The notes: generated by a model from the sequence alone, not told the origin. A stretch of 64,000 nucleotides of DNA from Actinomadura rudentiformis (GCF_008923185.1 NZ_WBMT01000018.1:124001-188000); one strand, 5' to 3'; numbered from the stretch's first letter, positions 17,420 through 24,476 are shown. Made by a program: numbers and translations.

Positions 17420-18550
17420 ATGGCTAACCCTGGCAATTCTGTCGGGCTGCCCGTCCGCCAGGTCGCGGCCGAAATAGAAAGAACGCTGCGCCGTTATCCC
17501 GGCATAGCGCGTGCCCGCGTCCTCCGCGATGCCGGGGATCGGCTGGTGGCACACGTGTTGCCGTGGGGCACACATTCCGTTACCGCCGACACCGGGATCC
17601 TCGCGGAGCTGGCGGTCATGAACATGGCCGAGACACGGTTCCTGCACGACGAGATCTTCGTCGACGAGGTCTATCTGCGCGGCGGAATCGTGCTCCGCGA
17701 GGATGCCGTGGTGTTCGATGTCGGCGCGAACATAGGGATGTTCAGCCTCTTCATCGAAGCCCGCTGCCCCTCCGCGCAGGTGTATTCCTTCGAGCCGGTT
17801 CCCGAGGTGTTCGCCAAGCTTCAGGAGAACATCGGCGAGCGCGGCCTCTCCACGCGATCGTTCGACTACGGGCTTTCTGATCGTGAGCAGGAGGTCTCGT
17901 TCTATTACTACCCGGATATCTCGATCATGTCGTGCCGCCATGACTACACGAACTGGGAGAACGAGGTCGAGCTGATCAAGCTGTACGTCGCGAACGAGCG
18001 GAGGAACGGCCCGCCCGGCCGCGCGGAGCATCTCGCTGAGGTCGAGGGCCTGGTGGCCAAGGATTTCGAGTTCATCGAATGCCGGTGCCGGCTGCGCACG
18101 ATGTCGGCGGTGATCGATGAGGTCGGAGCCGGCACGATCGATCTGGTGAAGATCGACGCCCAGCGTGCCGAATACGACGTGCTCCAGGGGATCGAGGCCC
18201 GGCATTGGCCGCTGATCCAGCAGATCACCATGGAGGTCCACGACGAGGCCGGCTCGCCGACCGAAGGCCGGGTCCAGCAGGTCACCGAGCGGCTTTCCGG
18301 TCAGGGATTCCGCGTCAGCGTGGAGGTCGAAGACATGCTCAAGGGCACCGGCCGCTATGCCGTCCATGCCATACGGCCGGGATACGACAGCGACCCACGT
18401 CCGGTGGTGGCGACGGCCGGCGCCGCCCGCGCGATCGAGTCCGCACTCGTCGCGGACTGGCTCGCCACCCGTCTGCCGGCGGACCTGCTGCCGGATCGTG
18501 TGGTCGTCGTCGATGTCCTTCCCGAGGTGCCCCCCGGGCCCGCCTCCTAG
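17420..18550 (+). CDS. FkbM-family methyltransferase flanked by adenylation-domain fragments
   Basis: The core of this 376-aa protein (about residues 60-320) is an FkbM-type SAM methyltransferase: VVFDVGANIGMFSLFIEA for SAM binding, VYSFEPVPEVFAKLQENI, and IDLVKIDAQRAEYDVLQGI. The first ~50 residues (VRQVAAEIERTLRRYPGIA then LVAHVLP) and the last ~30 (LATRLPADLLPDRVVVVDVL) read like the two halves of an NRPS adenylation C-terminal subdomain, as in A domains interrupted by a methyltransferase. It is probably a stand-alone tailoring O- or N-methyltransferase derived from such an interrupted A domain. A SARP-type promoter lies upstream and a strong terminator follows. Confidence 0.8.
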   Translation: MANPGNSVGLPVRQVAAEIERTLRRYPGIARARVLRDAGDRLVAHVLPWGTHSVTADTGILAELAVMNMAETRFLHDEIFVDEVYLRGGIVLREDAVVFDVGANIGMFSLFIEARCPSAQVYSFEPVPEVFAKLQENIGERGLSTRSFDYGLSDREQEVSFYYYPDISIMSCRHDYTNWENEVELIKLYVANERRNGPPGRAEHLAEVEGLVAKDFEFIECRCRLRTMSAVIDEVGAGTIDLVKIDAQRAEYDVLQGIEARHWPLIQQITMEVHDEAGSPTEGRVQQVTERLSGQGFRVSVEVEDMLKGTGRYAVHAIRPGYDSDPRPVVATAGAARAIESALVADWLATRLPADLLPDRVVVVDVLPEVPPGPAS

Positions 18551-18566
18551 ACCCGTGCTGGAAATG

Positions 18567-18601
18567 GCCCGGCGGCCAGGACATGTCCCTGGCCGCCGGG
18601 C
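18567..18601. terminator. Strong hairpin between converging genes
   Basis: GCCCGGCGGCCAGG and its exact complement enclose a 7-nt loop between the FkbM stop (18550) and the decarboxylase stop (18659). It is suitable for both strands. Confidence 0.8.
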
Positions 18602-18658
18602 TCTTGGGCTTTGGTCATCGGTGAGCTCGTGCGCTCTGGACATCCGCGGGCTGGGTCC

Positions 18659-20044
18659 TCAGGTGACGCCGTCCAGCGGCCGGGCGATCGTTGAGATCAC
18701 CTCGTCGACCAGCTGTTTGGTCGTCTCGGGATGAACGAAGCAGAGCCGGGCCACCGGTTCGCCGTCCCAGGAGGTCGGCAGGACGAAGGCGACCTGGTTC
18801 GCGAGGAGCCTGGCCGACCACTTCTCATAGTCGTCCCATCCCCACCCGTCCCGCCGGAAGAGGACCACGGAGAGCTCCGGCTCGCAGACCAGCGTGAGGC
18901 CCTCGGTCCCGGTGATGAGGTCGGCCGCGTAGCGGGCCATGGTGAGCGTGTTCTCGATGTTGTCGCGGTAGGCGTCCGTTCCGTGGACCGCGAGCCCGAA
19001 CCACAAGGGAAGGCCACGGGCCCGGCGGGTCAGGTGATGGGCGTAGTCGCTCGGGTTCCCCACGCCCCCGTCGTCCTCATCGTGGATGGCGTCCAGGTAG
19101 GAGGCCCGCTGGGTGTGCACTGCCTTCGCCGTCGGTGGGTCGCGGTAGAGCAGAGCCGCGCAGTCGAACGGCGAGAAGAGCCATTTGTGCGGGTCGATGA
19201 CCACGGAGTCGGCCTGCTCGATGCCGTCGAAGAGCCCGCGCACCGAGGGCGCCAGCAGGCCGGCACCTCCATAGGCGGCGTCCACGTGGAACCACAACCC
19301 CTGTTGCCGAGCCACCTCGGCCACCCCGGCGAGATCGTCGATCAGCCCGCCGTTCGTCGTACCGGCGGTCGCGACCACGGCCACCACGTCGTCCCGGTCG
19401 GGCTCGCGGGCCAGAGTGTCCCGCAGCGCCCGTGCCGACAGCCGGTGGTCGTGCACGGGCACCGGCAGCGGTTCCATGCCGAGGACGTGGAGGGCCTTGC
19501 CTATCGAACTGTGGGCGTCCGCGGTGACGGCCACCCGTGGCCGCCCGCACCGCCCACCGCGACGGCTCAGGCCGGTGTCGCGCGCGACCAGGAGGGCCGA
19601 CAGATTGCCGCTGGAGCCGCCGGACACGAAGCATCCACCGGCGCCGGCCGGCAGCCCGGCGGCGTCGGCCAGCACCCGCAGAGCCTGGTTCTCGGCCGCG
19701 ACCGGACCGGCGGCCTCAAGCCAGGAGATGCCGTGCAGCGAGAAGGCGGAGACCACCATGTCGAACAGGATCGATGTCTTCGAGGGAACGCACGACACGA
19801 ACGCCATGAAACGCGGAGTGTCACACGCGATGATGGCCGGTGCGACGTCCCGGAGGAACGCCGACAGGACCGCCTCGGGATCGTGGCCGGACGCCCCGAT
19901 GAGCCCGGCCAGGCTCTCGGTGAGCCGTTCCCTGTCACCGCCTGTCTTCAGCGGGACCTCGTCCAGGCTGAGCTGCCGCCGGCACTCGTCGAACACGAGC
20001 CGCGCCAGCTTCTGGTCCAGAGTGTGCATGGAGTTACCGTTCAC
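18659..20044 (-). CDS. PLP-dependent amino-acid decarboxylase (group II, VlmD-like role)
   Basis: This 461-aa fold-type I PLP enzyme belongs to the aromatic-amino-acid/glutamate decarboxylase group. Key residues are Lys287 in VVIDPHKWLF (Schiff base), Asp255 in HVDAAYGG (pyridine N), His177 in DAHSS (ring stacking) and the phosphate-binding SGGSSGNLSA. In valanimycin biosynthesis a PLP decarboxylase (VlmD) makes isobutylamine from valine for the N-hydroxylase, and an analogous amine supply is the likely job here. It is last in the operon led by the tRNA-like gene, 28 nt after the TrpA-like gene. The start is GTG 20044 (GGGACGGGA upstream) or ATG 20029. Confidence 0.8.
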   Translation of the reverse strand: MNGNSMHTLDQKLARLVFDECRRQLSLDEVPLKTGGDRERLTESLAGLIGASGHDPEAVLSAFLRDVAPAIIACDTPRFMAFVSCVPSKTSILFDMVVSAFSLHGISWLEAAGPVAAENQALRVLADAAGLPAGAGGCFVSGGSSGNLSALLVARDTGLSRRGGRCGRPRVAVTADAHSSIGKALHVLGMEPLPVPVHDHRLSARALRDTLAREPDRDDVVAVVATAGTTNGGLIDDLAGVAEVARQQGLWFHVDAAYGGAGLLAPSVRGLFDGIEQADSVVIDPHKWLFSPFDCAALLYRDPPTAKAVHTQRASYLDAIHDEDDGGVGNPSDYAHHLTRRARGLPLWFGLAVHGTDAYRDNIENTLTMARYAADLITGTEGLTLVCEPELSVVLFRRDGWGWDDYEKWSARLLANQVAFVLPTSWDGEPVARLCFVHPETTKQLVDEVISTIARPLDGVT

Positions 20045-20072
20045 ATCCCGTCCCGCATTTCCTCAAAGCGGC

Positions 20073-20846
20073 CTACCGTGCCGCGGTGACGATTTCCTTG
20101 AGCCATGCGGTGAATGACGGCATCCCCTCATCCAGCCTGGCGAGGGCGGCGGAACCGATGACGACCCCGTCACAACCGCCAGAGCCGCGCAACTCCTCGA
20201 CATCGGCAGGCCGGCTGATGCCGAAGGCAGCGCAGACCGGCAGGTCCGGGCGGACGGACTGGACCTCCGCGCGCTTTCGCTGGAGATCGGTGGGGGAAGC
20301 GGCCCTCGTTCCGGTCTCCGGCCCCAGCGAGGCGTACACGAAACCGCCACCGCGGGCGATGAGATGCCGGTCGCCATCGGACAGGCCAGAGGCGGTGGCG
20401 TCCACCGCGGGGATGATGACGGCGCCCTCTTCGGCGGCGGCCAGAGCGTAGGGCGCGATATCCGACGGGTCGCTCTCGAAAAGGTAGCCCGAGACTCCGG
20501 CACGGAGCGTGGGCGGCGCGGACCAGGTGCCGGGCGACGGCCAGGCGGACCCGTAGACGACGGCCACCCGCACGGGGGCACGCAGCAACCATGAGGTCGC
20601 CTTGGCCTCGGAGTAGGGCTCGGCTTCCTGGAGAGCCCGGGCGATCATCTGGCCGGTCCTGGGTGACCACTCCGGATCCGAGATCGCTGGGAACTCGATG
20701 AAGTCCACGTCGAGGCTCAGGCACAGTTCGAGCGCCTCGATGCTCGTGTCCCAGTCCGGGAAGCCCGGCACGAGATAGATCCCGACCGCGAGCCCGCCCC
20801 GCTTGGCGCGCCCGCCGATGACGTCCAACAGCCGCGACGGCGTCAT
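20073..20846 (-). CDS. Tryptophan synthase alpha-like protein with altered catalytic site
   Basis: This 257-aa TIM-barrel protein resembles TrpA (LAVGIYLVPGFPDWDTSIEAL at the start, VCAAFGISRPADVEEL and GVVIGSAAL near the phosphate-binding end). The TrpA general base Glu49 is kept (Glu51 in DFIEFPA). The Asp60 equivalent in the SDPLADGP motif is replaced: here the sequence is SDPEWSPRTG, with Ser at that position. It is therefore unlikely to be an ordinary indole-glycerol-phosphate lyase. No trpB or other trp gene is present. ATG 20846 overlaps the preceding stop (ATGA), coupling it to the toroid protein. Its role is unknown. Confidence 0.7.
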   Translation of the reverse strand: MTPSRLLDVIGGRAKRGGLAVGIYLVPGFPDWDTSIEALELCLSLDVDFIEFPAISDPEWSPRTGQMIARALQEAEPYSEAKATSWLLRAPVRVAVVYGSAWPSPGTWSAPPTLRAGVSGYLFESDPSDIAPYALAAAEEGAVIIPAVDATASGLSDGDRHLIARGGGFVYASLGPETGTRAASPTDLQRKRAEVQSVRPDLPVCAAFGISRPADVEELRGSGGCDGVVIGSAALARLDEGMPSFTAWLKEIVTAAR

Positions 20847-21727
20847 CGCCCGCCTCCTCGCGGAGCGGCGAGCCTGGAGATCACGCGCAGCGCGCAGTAC
20901 GACTCCCACAACGTGGCATCAGCCCGCGTCCCGTAACCGCCATCCGCCTTGGCCAGGCCCTCCACCGCTGACCCGAGCCGATCCGTCCAGACGGTGGTGT
21001 TCAGAACCTCTCCCGCCCGGAAGCCCCAATATGAGGCGGCGAGCGAAGGAGCGTCATCGTCCGCGGTGAGCGTCGCGAGGCCGGACGGAGTGTCGAACCG
21101 GTCCTTGAGCCAGTCGGCGGTGACGTGGCTCTCGGTGGCATCGAGCGGATGCCGCAGGAGCGACAGGCTGCAGACGGCACAGTAGGTGTGCTCGGTGTCC
21201 GATGGCCGGCCCGGTATGCCGGCATAGCCTCCGTCGCCGTTCCGGCAGGCCTGGATGAAGTGGATGAGCGAGCGAGAGACGCCGGGCGTGAGCAGGTCGA
21301 GCGAGCCCAGCTGCTCCAGAGCACGCAGGACGTAGAACATTTCGTCGATGTCGGATGCGGCAGGCAGGTCAGGCGTGGCGAGCTCGTTGACGAACCAGTG
21401 CGGGAGCTCTGCGGGAACGTCGCCATGCCGGTCCGAGAGCGCGAGAGCGCGTACCGCGTAATAGCACGCGGCCCGGGACGGCTCGGGGTCATCCGCCGTC
21501 ATCGCGAACGTGCCGTCCCGCCGGCGGCACTCGTCGATGAACGGGGCGGGCGTGACCGGCTCGCCGGACAGCAACGAGGTGATCTCGGCCGCCCACCGCA
21601 GGGCTTCCATGGTCGGCTCGTTCTCGCGCGCTTCCAGATACGCGCCCGGTCCTTGCCTGCGAGAAGCCAGGAAGCGCAGCGTCGCGCTCGCCGGAGGCAA
21701 CGGCAGGGAACTGGCCGGAAGTGCCAT
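20843..21727 (-). CDS. Alpha/alpha-toroid protein of the prenyltransferase/squalene-oxidase repeat type
   Basis: This 294-aa protein contains repeats like those of protein prenyltransferase beta subunits and terpene cyclases. ACRNGDGGYAGIPGRPSDTE is followed by HTYCAVCSLSLLR, and a second repeat has KADGGYGTRADATLWESYCA. The GGY/GGF turns and following helices build an alpha6/alpha6 barrel. The zinc ligands of farnesyltransferases are not clearly preserved, and there is no DxDD cyclase motif. It is translationally coupled to the TrpA-like gene, so the two may form one enzyme system. Chemistry is unknown. ATG 21727 has GAGGAG about 11 nt upstream. Confidence 0.65.
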   Translation of the reverse strand: MALPASSLPLPPASATLRFLASRRQGPGAYLEARENEPTMEALRWAAEITSLLSGEPVTPAPFIDECRRRDGTFAMTADDPEPSRAACYYAVRALALSDRHGDVPAELPHWFVNELATPDLPAASDIDEMFYVLRALEQLGSLDLLTPGVSRSLIHFIQACRNGDGGYAGIPGRPSDTEHTYCAVCSLSLLRHPLDATESHVTADWLKDRFDTPSGLATLTADDDAPSLAASYWGFRAGEVLNTTVWTDRLGSAVEGLAKADGGYGTRADATLWESYCALRVISRLAAPRGGGR

Positions 21728-21747
21728 CAGAAAAACAGCTCCTCACA

Positions 21748-22878
21748 TTAGCCGGCGGCAGTGCCGAAGACGTGACTTTGCGGTGCGATGTCGAGATAGT
21801 CGAGGTCGGCCAGGGCGCCGGGTTCCGGCAGGCTCTTGGGCGTCGGCTCGTCGAAAAGAAAGCCGCTGCGCAGCTCGCTGCGATGCCGGGAGAGCTGGTA
21901 GATCCTGAACAGCAGCCGCACCTGCTCGTGGATGTCGTTCATCCGCTCGACGTCGAGGAACGTGCTCGCCTTTGCCAGGCTGCTCATTTCGGCGAGCGCC
22001 GCGATCGAGATGGTGAAGCTGAGGAGGTCGGCCGGCTCCACCATGGACCGGTCGTGAGCCCGGTACCGGTAAGGCTTGGGCAAGGCCTCAAGGAGGTCAC
22101 CCGCATAGATGGTGAAGTCCGCCGCGCGGTCCATCGTCTCCGGGCTGGAAAGCATGTCCCGGGACATGACGTGGTTGATATAGCCGAACAATTGCGGATT
22201 GCGGCTGTAGTAAAGGAGCGTGGCCGGACCTTCCTGGTCGGTGGCGCCGCGCCGCTGCCGCAGATCACTGATGCACGTCCCGTAGCAGCCGGAATCGACC
22301 AGGGCGAGTGAGGGCCGCCGGAGCAGCAGGTCGACCGTCGGCGCGTCTGGCCGGGTGGCTCTGGACACGTGCGCCAGGTGCAGGTGGAGGCCCTGTTCCA
22401 GGGACGTCGCCGCGACATAGAACGGCAGCGCGTCACGTGCCAGGAAGACCAAGGTCTCGATCGAGTTCTGCCGGCACCAGCGCAGCGCCCAGCTGGTGAA
22501 GCCGAGCCAGACGGGAGTCCACGGCTTGACGAGACCGAGGAACCGCTCGGTCGTGCCGCGGAGCCAGGCCGAGAGCTCGCGTTCCAGGCCGAACGTCCGA
22601 TCGCAGATCTGCTCGACCTGATGCTCGGAGAGATCGTTCGCGGCCACCAGCGCCGTGCGGAACTCCGCGCCGGCCTCCTCGACCGACGGGGGAGCGGGCG
22701 AGCTCGCGGCCAGCCACTTCTCCAGGCAATAGTCGGCGACCGCGCGGGAGTAATCGGCGGTCATCTGATATTCGGCCGGCTTCGGCAGGTCCCGCAGCAA
22801 GGTCGCCAGCCACTGCTGAACGCCGTCAACGGGAATCCCAAGGGAGGCCGGGGCGCGAAAGCCGGCTGACGTCGTCAT
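21748..22878 (-). CDS. Putative HAD-like (COG5610-type) protein in the tRNA-like operon
   Basis: This 376-aa protein is not confidently assigned. Residues around ETLVFLARDALPFYVAA and LALVDSGCYGTCISDLRQ resemble the FLARDG and D-x-G-x-x-G signatures of large HAD-like proteins (COG5610-type) found in glycan and secondary-metabolite loci. The rest is largely helical. The canonical HAD motif I DxDxT is not evident, so hydrolase activity is doubtful. ATG 22878 overlaps the stop of a 32-codon gene in an ATGA, which supports this start over GTG 22893. The gene lies in the operon tRNA-like / small peptide / this gene / toroid / TrpA-like / decarboxylase. Confidence 0.5.
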   Translation of the reverse strand: MTTSAGFRAPASLGIPVDGVQQWLATLLRDLPKPAEYQMTADYSRAVADYCLEKWLAASSPAPPSVEEAGAEFRTALVAANDLSEHQVEQICDRTFGLERELSAWLRGTTERFLGLVKPWTPVWLGFTSWALRWCRQNSIETLVFLARDALPFYVAATSLEQGLHLHLAHVSRATRPDAPTVDLLLRRPSLALVDSGCYGTCISDLRQRRGATDQEGPATLLYYSRNPQLFGYINHVMSRDMLSSPETMDRAADFTIYAGDLLEALPKPYRYRAHDRSMVEPADLLSFTISIAALAEMSSLAKASTFLDVERMNDIHEQVRLLFRIYQLSRHRSELRSGFLFDEPTPKSLPEPGALADLDYLDIAPQSHVFGTAAG

Positions 22879-22973
22879 GAGACCGGGCCCCACTCACCGT
22901 GTGGAGCCCGGTATTCCCATGACACCCGTACGCCCTCAAGGGGCACGGTTTCGTCCGCGATCCTATCGCCCAC
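22875..22973 (-). CDS. 32-residue small protein directly downstream of the tRNA-like gene
   Basis: A GTG start at 22973 is preceded by a perfect AGGAGG (4-nt spacing), and the frame ends in a TGA that overlaps the next ATG as ATGA. This gives a 32-aa acidic peptide (MGDRIADETVPLEG at the start, WEYRAPHGEWGPVS at the end). The ideal ribosome-binding site and the coupling argue that it is translated. It may be a leader peptide, a small subunit or a peptide substrate. It has no signal sequence or cysteine. Confidence 0.6.
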   Translation of the reverse strand: MGDRIADETVPLEGVRVSWEYRAPHGEWGPVS

Positions 22974-23007
22974 GAATCCTCCTAGAAAAGGACTGACCTC
23001 GTTGTCG

Positions 23008-23099
23008 CGGAGAGGGCAGGATTCGAACCTGCGTAGGCGCCTGGACAGCACCTTCCCGGCTGACGCCGGGCCCCATTAGGCCACTTTGGGAACCTCTCC
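23008..23099 (-). tRNA. Class II tRNA-Ser-like gene with a non-decoding anticodon arm
   Basis: The 92-nt RNA folds as follows from its 5' end at 23099. The acceptor GGAGAGG pairs with CCUCUCC (23015-23009), and the discriminator is G (23008). The 3-bp D stem CCC/GGG has a loop containing AGUGGCCUAAU. The variable arm is long (GGUGC/GCGCC, 7-nt loop), and the T arm GCAGG/CCUGC has the canonical UUCGAAU loop. These are tRNA-Ser features: G73, long variable arm and short D stem. The anticodon arm (23070-23055) is instead CCCGGC/GCCGGG closed by GUCA, a 6-bp stem with a tetraloop and no U33 or seven-base loop, so it cannot decode normally. No CCA is encoded. A SARP-type promoter lies 20 nt upstream. 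Seryl-tRNA synthetase does not read the anticodon, so charging with serine is plausible. The VlmA-like gene lies divergently 139 bp away. Confidence 0.8.
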
Positions 23100-23118
23100 A
23101 AGTTGTTGCGCTGAAACC

Positions 23119-23161
23119 ATCATGCCCGATGCCTCTGATCTGCTGCTGACTCGTAACTGAC
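23119..23161 (-). promoter_or_regulatory. SARP-type promoter of the tRNA-like operon
   Basis: On the minus strand GTCAGTT (23161-23155), GTCAGCA (23150-23144) and ATCAGAG (23139-23133) repeat every 11 bp. Eight bp downstream is the -10-like CATGAT (23124-23119). The tRNA 5' end follows 19 nt later, so the primary transcript would need only a short leader trimmed, and reads on into the small-peptide operon. Confidence 0.75.
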
Positions 23162-23172
23162 CCTTTCTTTCC

Positions 23173-23201
23173 TTGCCATTCACGCACTTCTATGCGATAA
23201 A
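23173..23201 (+). promoter_or_regulatory. Possible sigma-70-type promoter of the VlmA-like gene
   Basis: TTGCCA (23173-23178) and GATAAA (23196-23201) are spaced 17 bp apart, 37 nt before the ATG at 23239. No GTCAG heptamer array is present on the plus strand, so this gene may be expressed differently from the rest of the cluster. Confidence 0.4.
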
Positions 23202-23238
23202 CGGAGCGAATATCGAGCCGTGAGAATGGAGTACCACG

Positions 23239-24234
23239 ATGACCGGGACGCTCGCGAGATCGGACATCGCACTGGACGCCATCCGGTGTCATCCGGACGC
23301 GGACAATCCGAGCTCGTTCCTCGCGGTCAACGAGGGCAACCGATATCTGCATCTGCCGGACACGCCGGGCGTGATCGTCTACCGGCCCACCGGGCGATAT
23401 CTGGTGCAGTTCGGCGGCCCGTTCGCGCCCAAGGAGGCACGGCCCCGGCTGCTGCGCGCCTTTCTCGACCTGGCCGCCGAACAGGACCGGGAGATCGTCT
23501 CCATCCAGCTCCAGGGCGCCGACGCGGCCGAGTACCTGGACGAGGGCTTCACGGTCAACCAGATCGGCGCGTCCTACGCTCTCCGCCTCGACACGTTCAC
23601 CCTGCGCGGGACGCCGTTCATGCAGCTGCGCAACAAGATCGCACGAGCGCTGCGCAGCGGGCTGACGATCCACGAGGCACCACTCGGCGAGTGGCACGTG
23701 CAGATGAAGGAGCTGGACAGCGAATGGCTGGGCTCCAAGGGCGGCGCTCGGCCGCTCGAGTTCCTCGTGGGCGAGTACGGCGGGCCCTATCAGCACCTGC
23801 GCCGGCTCTTCGCCGGTGTGCACGGCGACCGGCTGACCGGCTACATCTCCTACTCCCCGGTCTACGGCTCCAGGCCCGGGTGGATGCACGACCTCAGCCG
23901 TCGCCGGCCCGACTCCCCGCCGGGCGTGATGGAGGCGATCAACAAGGCGGCGATCGAAACCTTCCAGGCCGAGGGCGTGGAGTGGCTCCACTTCGGCTAC
24001 ACGCCCTTCTCGGGACTCTCGACCGAGGCCGAGTTCCCCGGCCACAGCCGCGCCTTCCAGTGGTTCATGAAGGAGCTCTGGACCAACGGAGAGCACATCT
24101 ACCCGGCGCAGACCCAGTACGCCTACAAGGAGAAATGGAAGCAGGACGTCATCCTGCCCGAGTACATCGCCTTCCAGAGCGGAGCCAGCATCCCCGCGCT
24201 GGTGCACGTCTTCCGGGCATGTAACGCCGTCTGA
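23239..24234 (+). CDS. VlmA-like aminoacyl-tRNA-dependent transferase (DUF2156/MprF C-terminal type)
   Basis: This 331-aa protein has the GNAT-like fold of the MprF C-terminal (DUF2156) domain. GVIVYRPTGRYLVQFGGPFA, LRGTPFMQLRNKIARAL, WLHFGYTPFSGL and the terminal AYKEKWKQDVILPEY are in the order seen in phosphatidylglycerol lysyltransferases. VlmA of the valanimycin pathway belongs to this group and transfers serine from seryl-tRNA onto a hydroxylamine. The same step is inferred here, giving the O-seryl intermediate for the VlmO-like protein. There are no membrane segments, so it should be soluble. ATG 23239 has GGAG upstream. It is divergent from the tRNA-Ser-like gene, its candidate dedicated donor. 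A small gene follows after 13 nt. Confidence 0.8.
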   Translation: MTGTLARSDIALDAIRCHPDADNPSSFLAVNEGNRYLHLPDTPGVIVYRPTGRYLVQFGGPFAPKEARPRLLRAFLDLAAEQDREIVSIQLQGADAAEYLDEGFTVNQIGASYALRLDTFTLRGTPFMQLRNKIARALRSGLTIHEAPLGEWHVQMKELDSEWLGSKGGARPLEFLVGEYGGPYQHLRRLFAGVHGDRLTGYISYSPVYGSRPGWMHDLSRRRPDSPPGVMEAINKAAIETFQAEGVEWLHFGYTPFSGLSTEAEFPGHSRAFQWFMKELWTNGEHIYPAQTQYAYKEKWKQDVILPEYIAFQSGASIPALVHVFRACNAV

Positions 24235-24247
24235 GAGAGGTCGAGCC

Positions 24248-24409
24248 ATGACGGACGAGAACGACGAGATCGCGGCGGCCGGGGCCAGGGTCGTCGAAAT
24301 GCTGGGCGCGTGTGCCGAGGCGCCCGATGACAGGGAGGTCGGCCGGGCCGCCGACGACGCGCTGATGCGGCTCGAACGGCTTCTGGCCGTCGCCCCGGAC
24401 GACCGCTGA
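24248..24409 (+). CDS. 53-residue small acidic helical protein
   Basis: ATG 24248 is preceded by GAGAGAGG and follows the VlmA-like stop by 13 nt, so it is co-transcribed. The product (MTDENDEIAAAGARVVEMLG at the start, ALMRLERLLAVAPDDR at the end) is acidic and predicted to be two amphipathic helices with one cysteine. It lacks a signal peptide. It could be an accessory subunit or regulator of the transferase. No family is recognised. A long bidirectional terminator follows. Confidence 0.65.
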   Translation: MTDENDEIAAAGARVVEMLGACAEAPDDREVGRAADDALMRLERLLAVAPDDR

Positions 24410-24420
24410 ACGCGACGAAA

Positions 24421-24468
24421 GCCACCGCCCGTTCTGATCGAATAATCGAGATCAGAGCGGGCGGTGGC
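24421..24468. terminator. Long bidirectional hairpin
   Basis: A 19-bp inverted repeat with one G-U type mismatch (GCCACCGCCCGTTCTGATC and its complement) encloses a 10-nt loop between the converging small gene (stop 24409) and the secreted propeller gene (stop 24477). Confidence 0.8.
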
Positions 24469-24476
24469 ATGTCACG

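Noticed and set aside
23008..23099. Reading the tRNA-like gene as selenocysteine tRNA because UCA occurs in the anticodon hairpin
   Set aside because: tRNA-Sec has an 8-bp acceptor, a 5-6-bp D stem and a 7-nt anticodon loop with U33. Here the acceptor is 7 bp, the D stem 3 bp, and UCA lies within a sealed 4-nt loop. No selA, selB or selD gene is in view.
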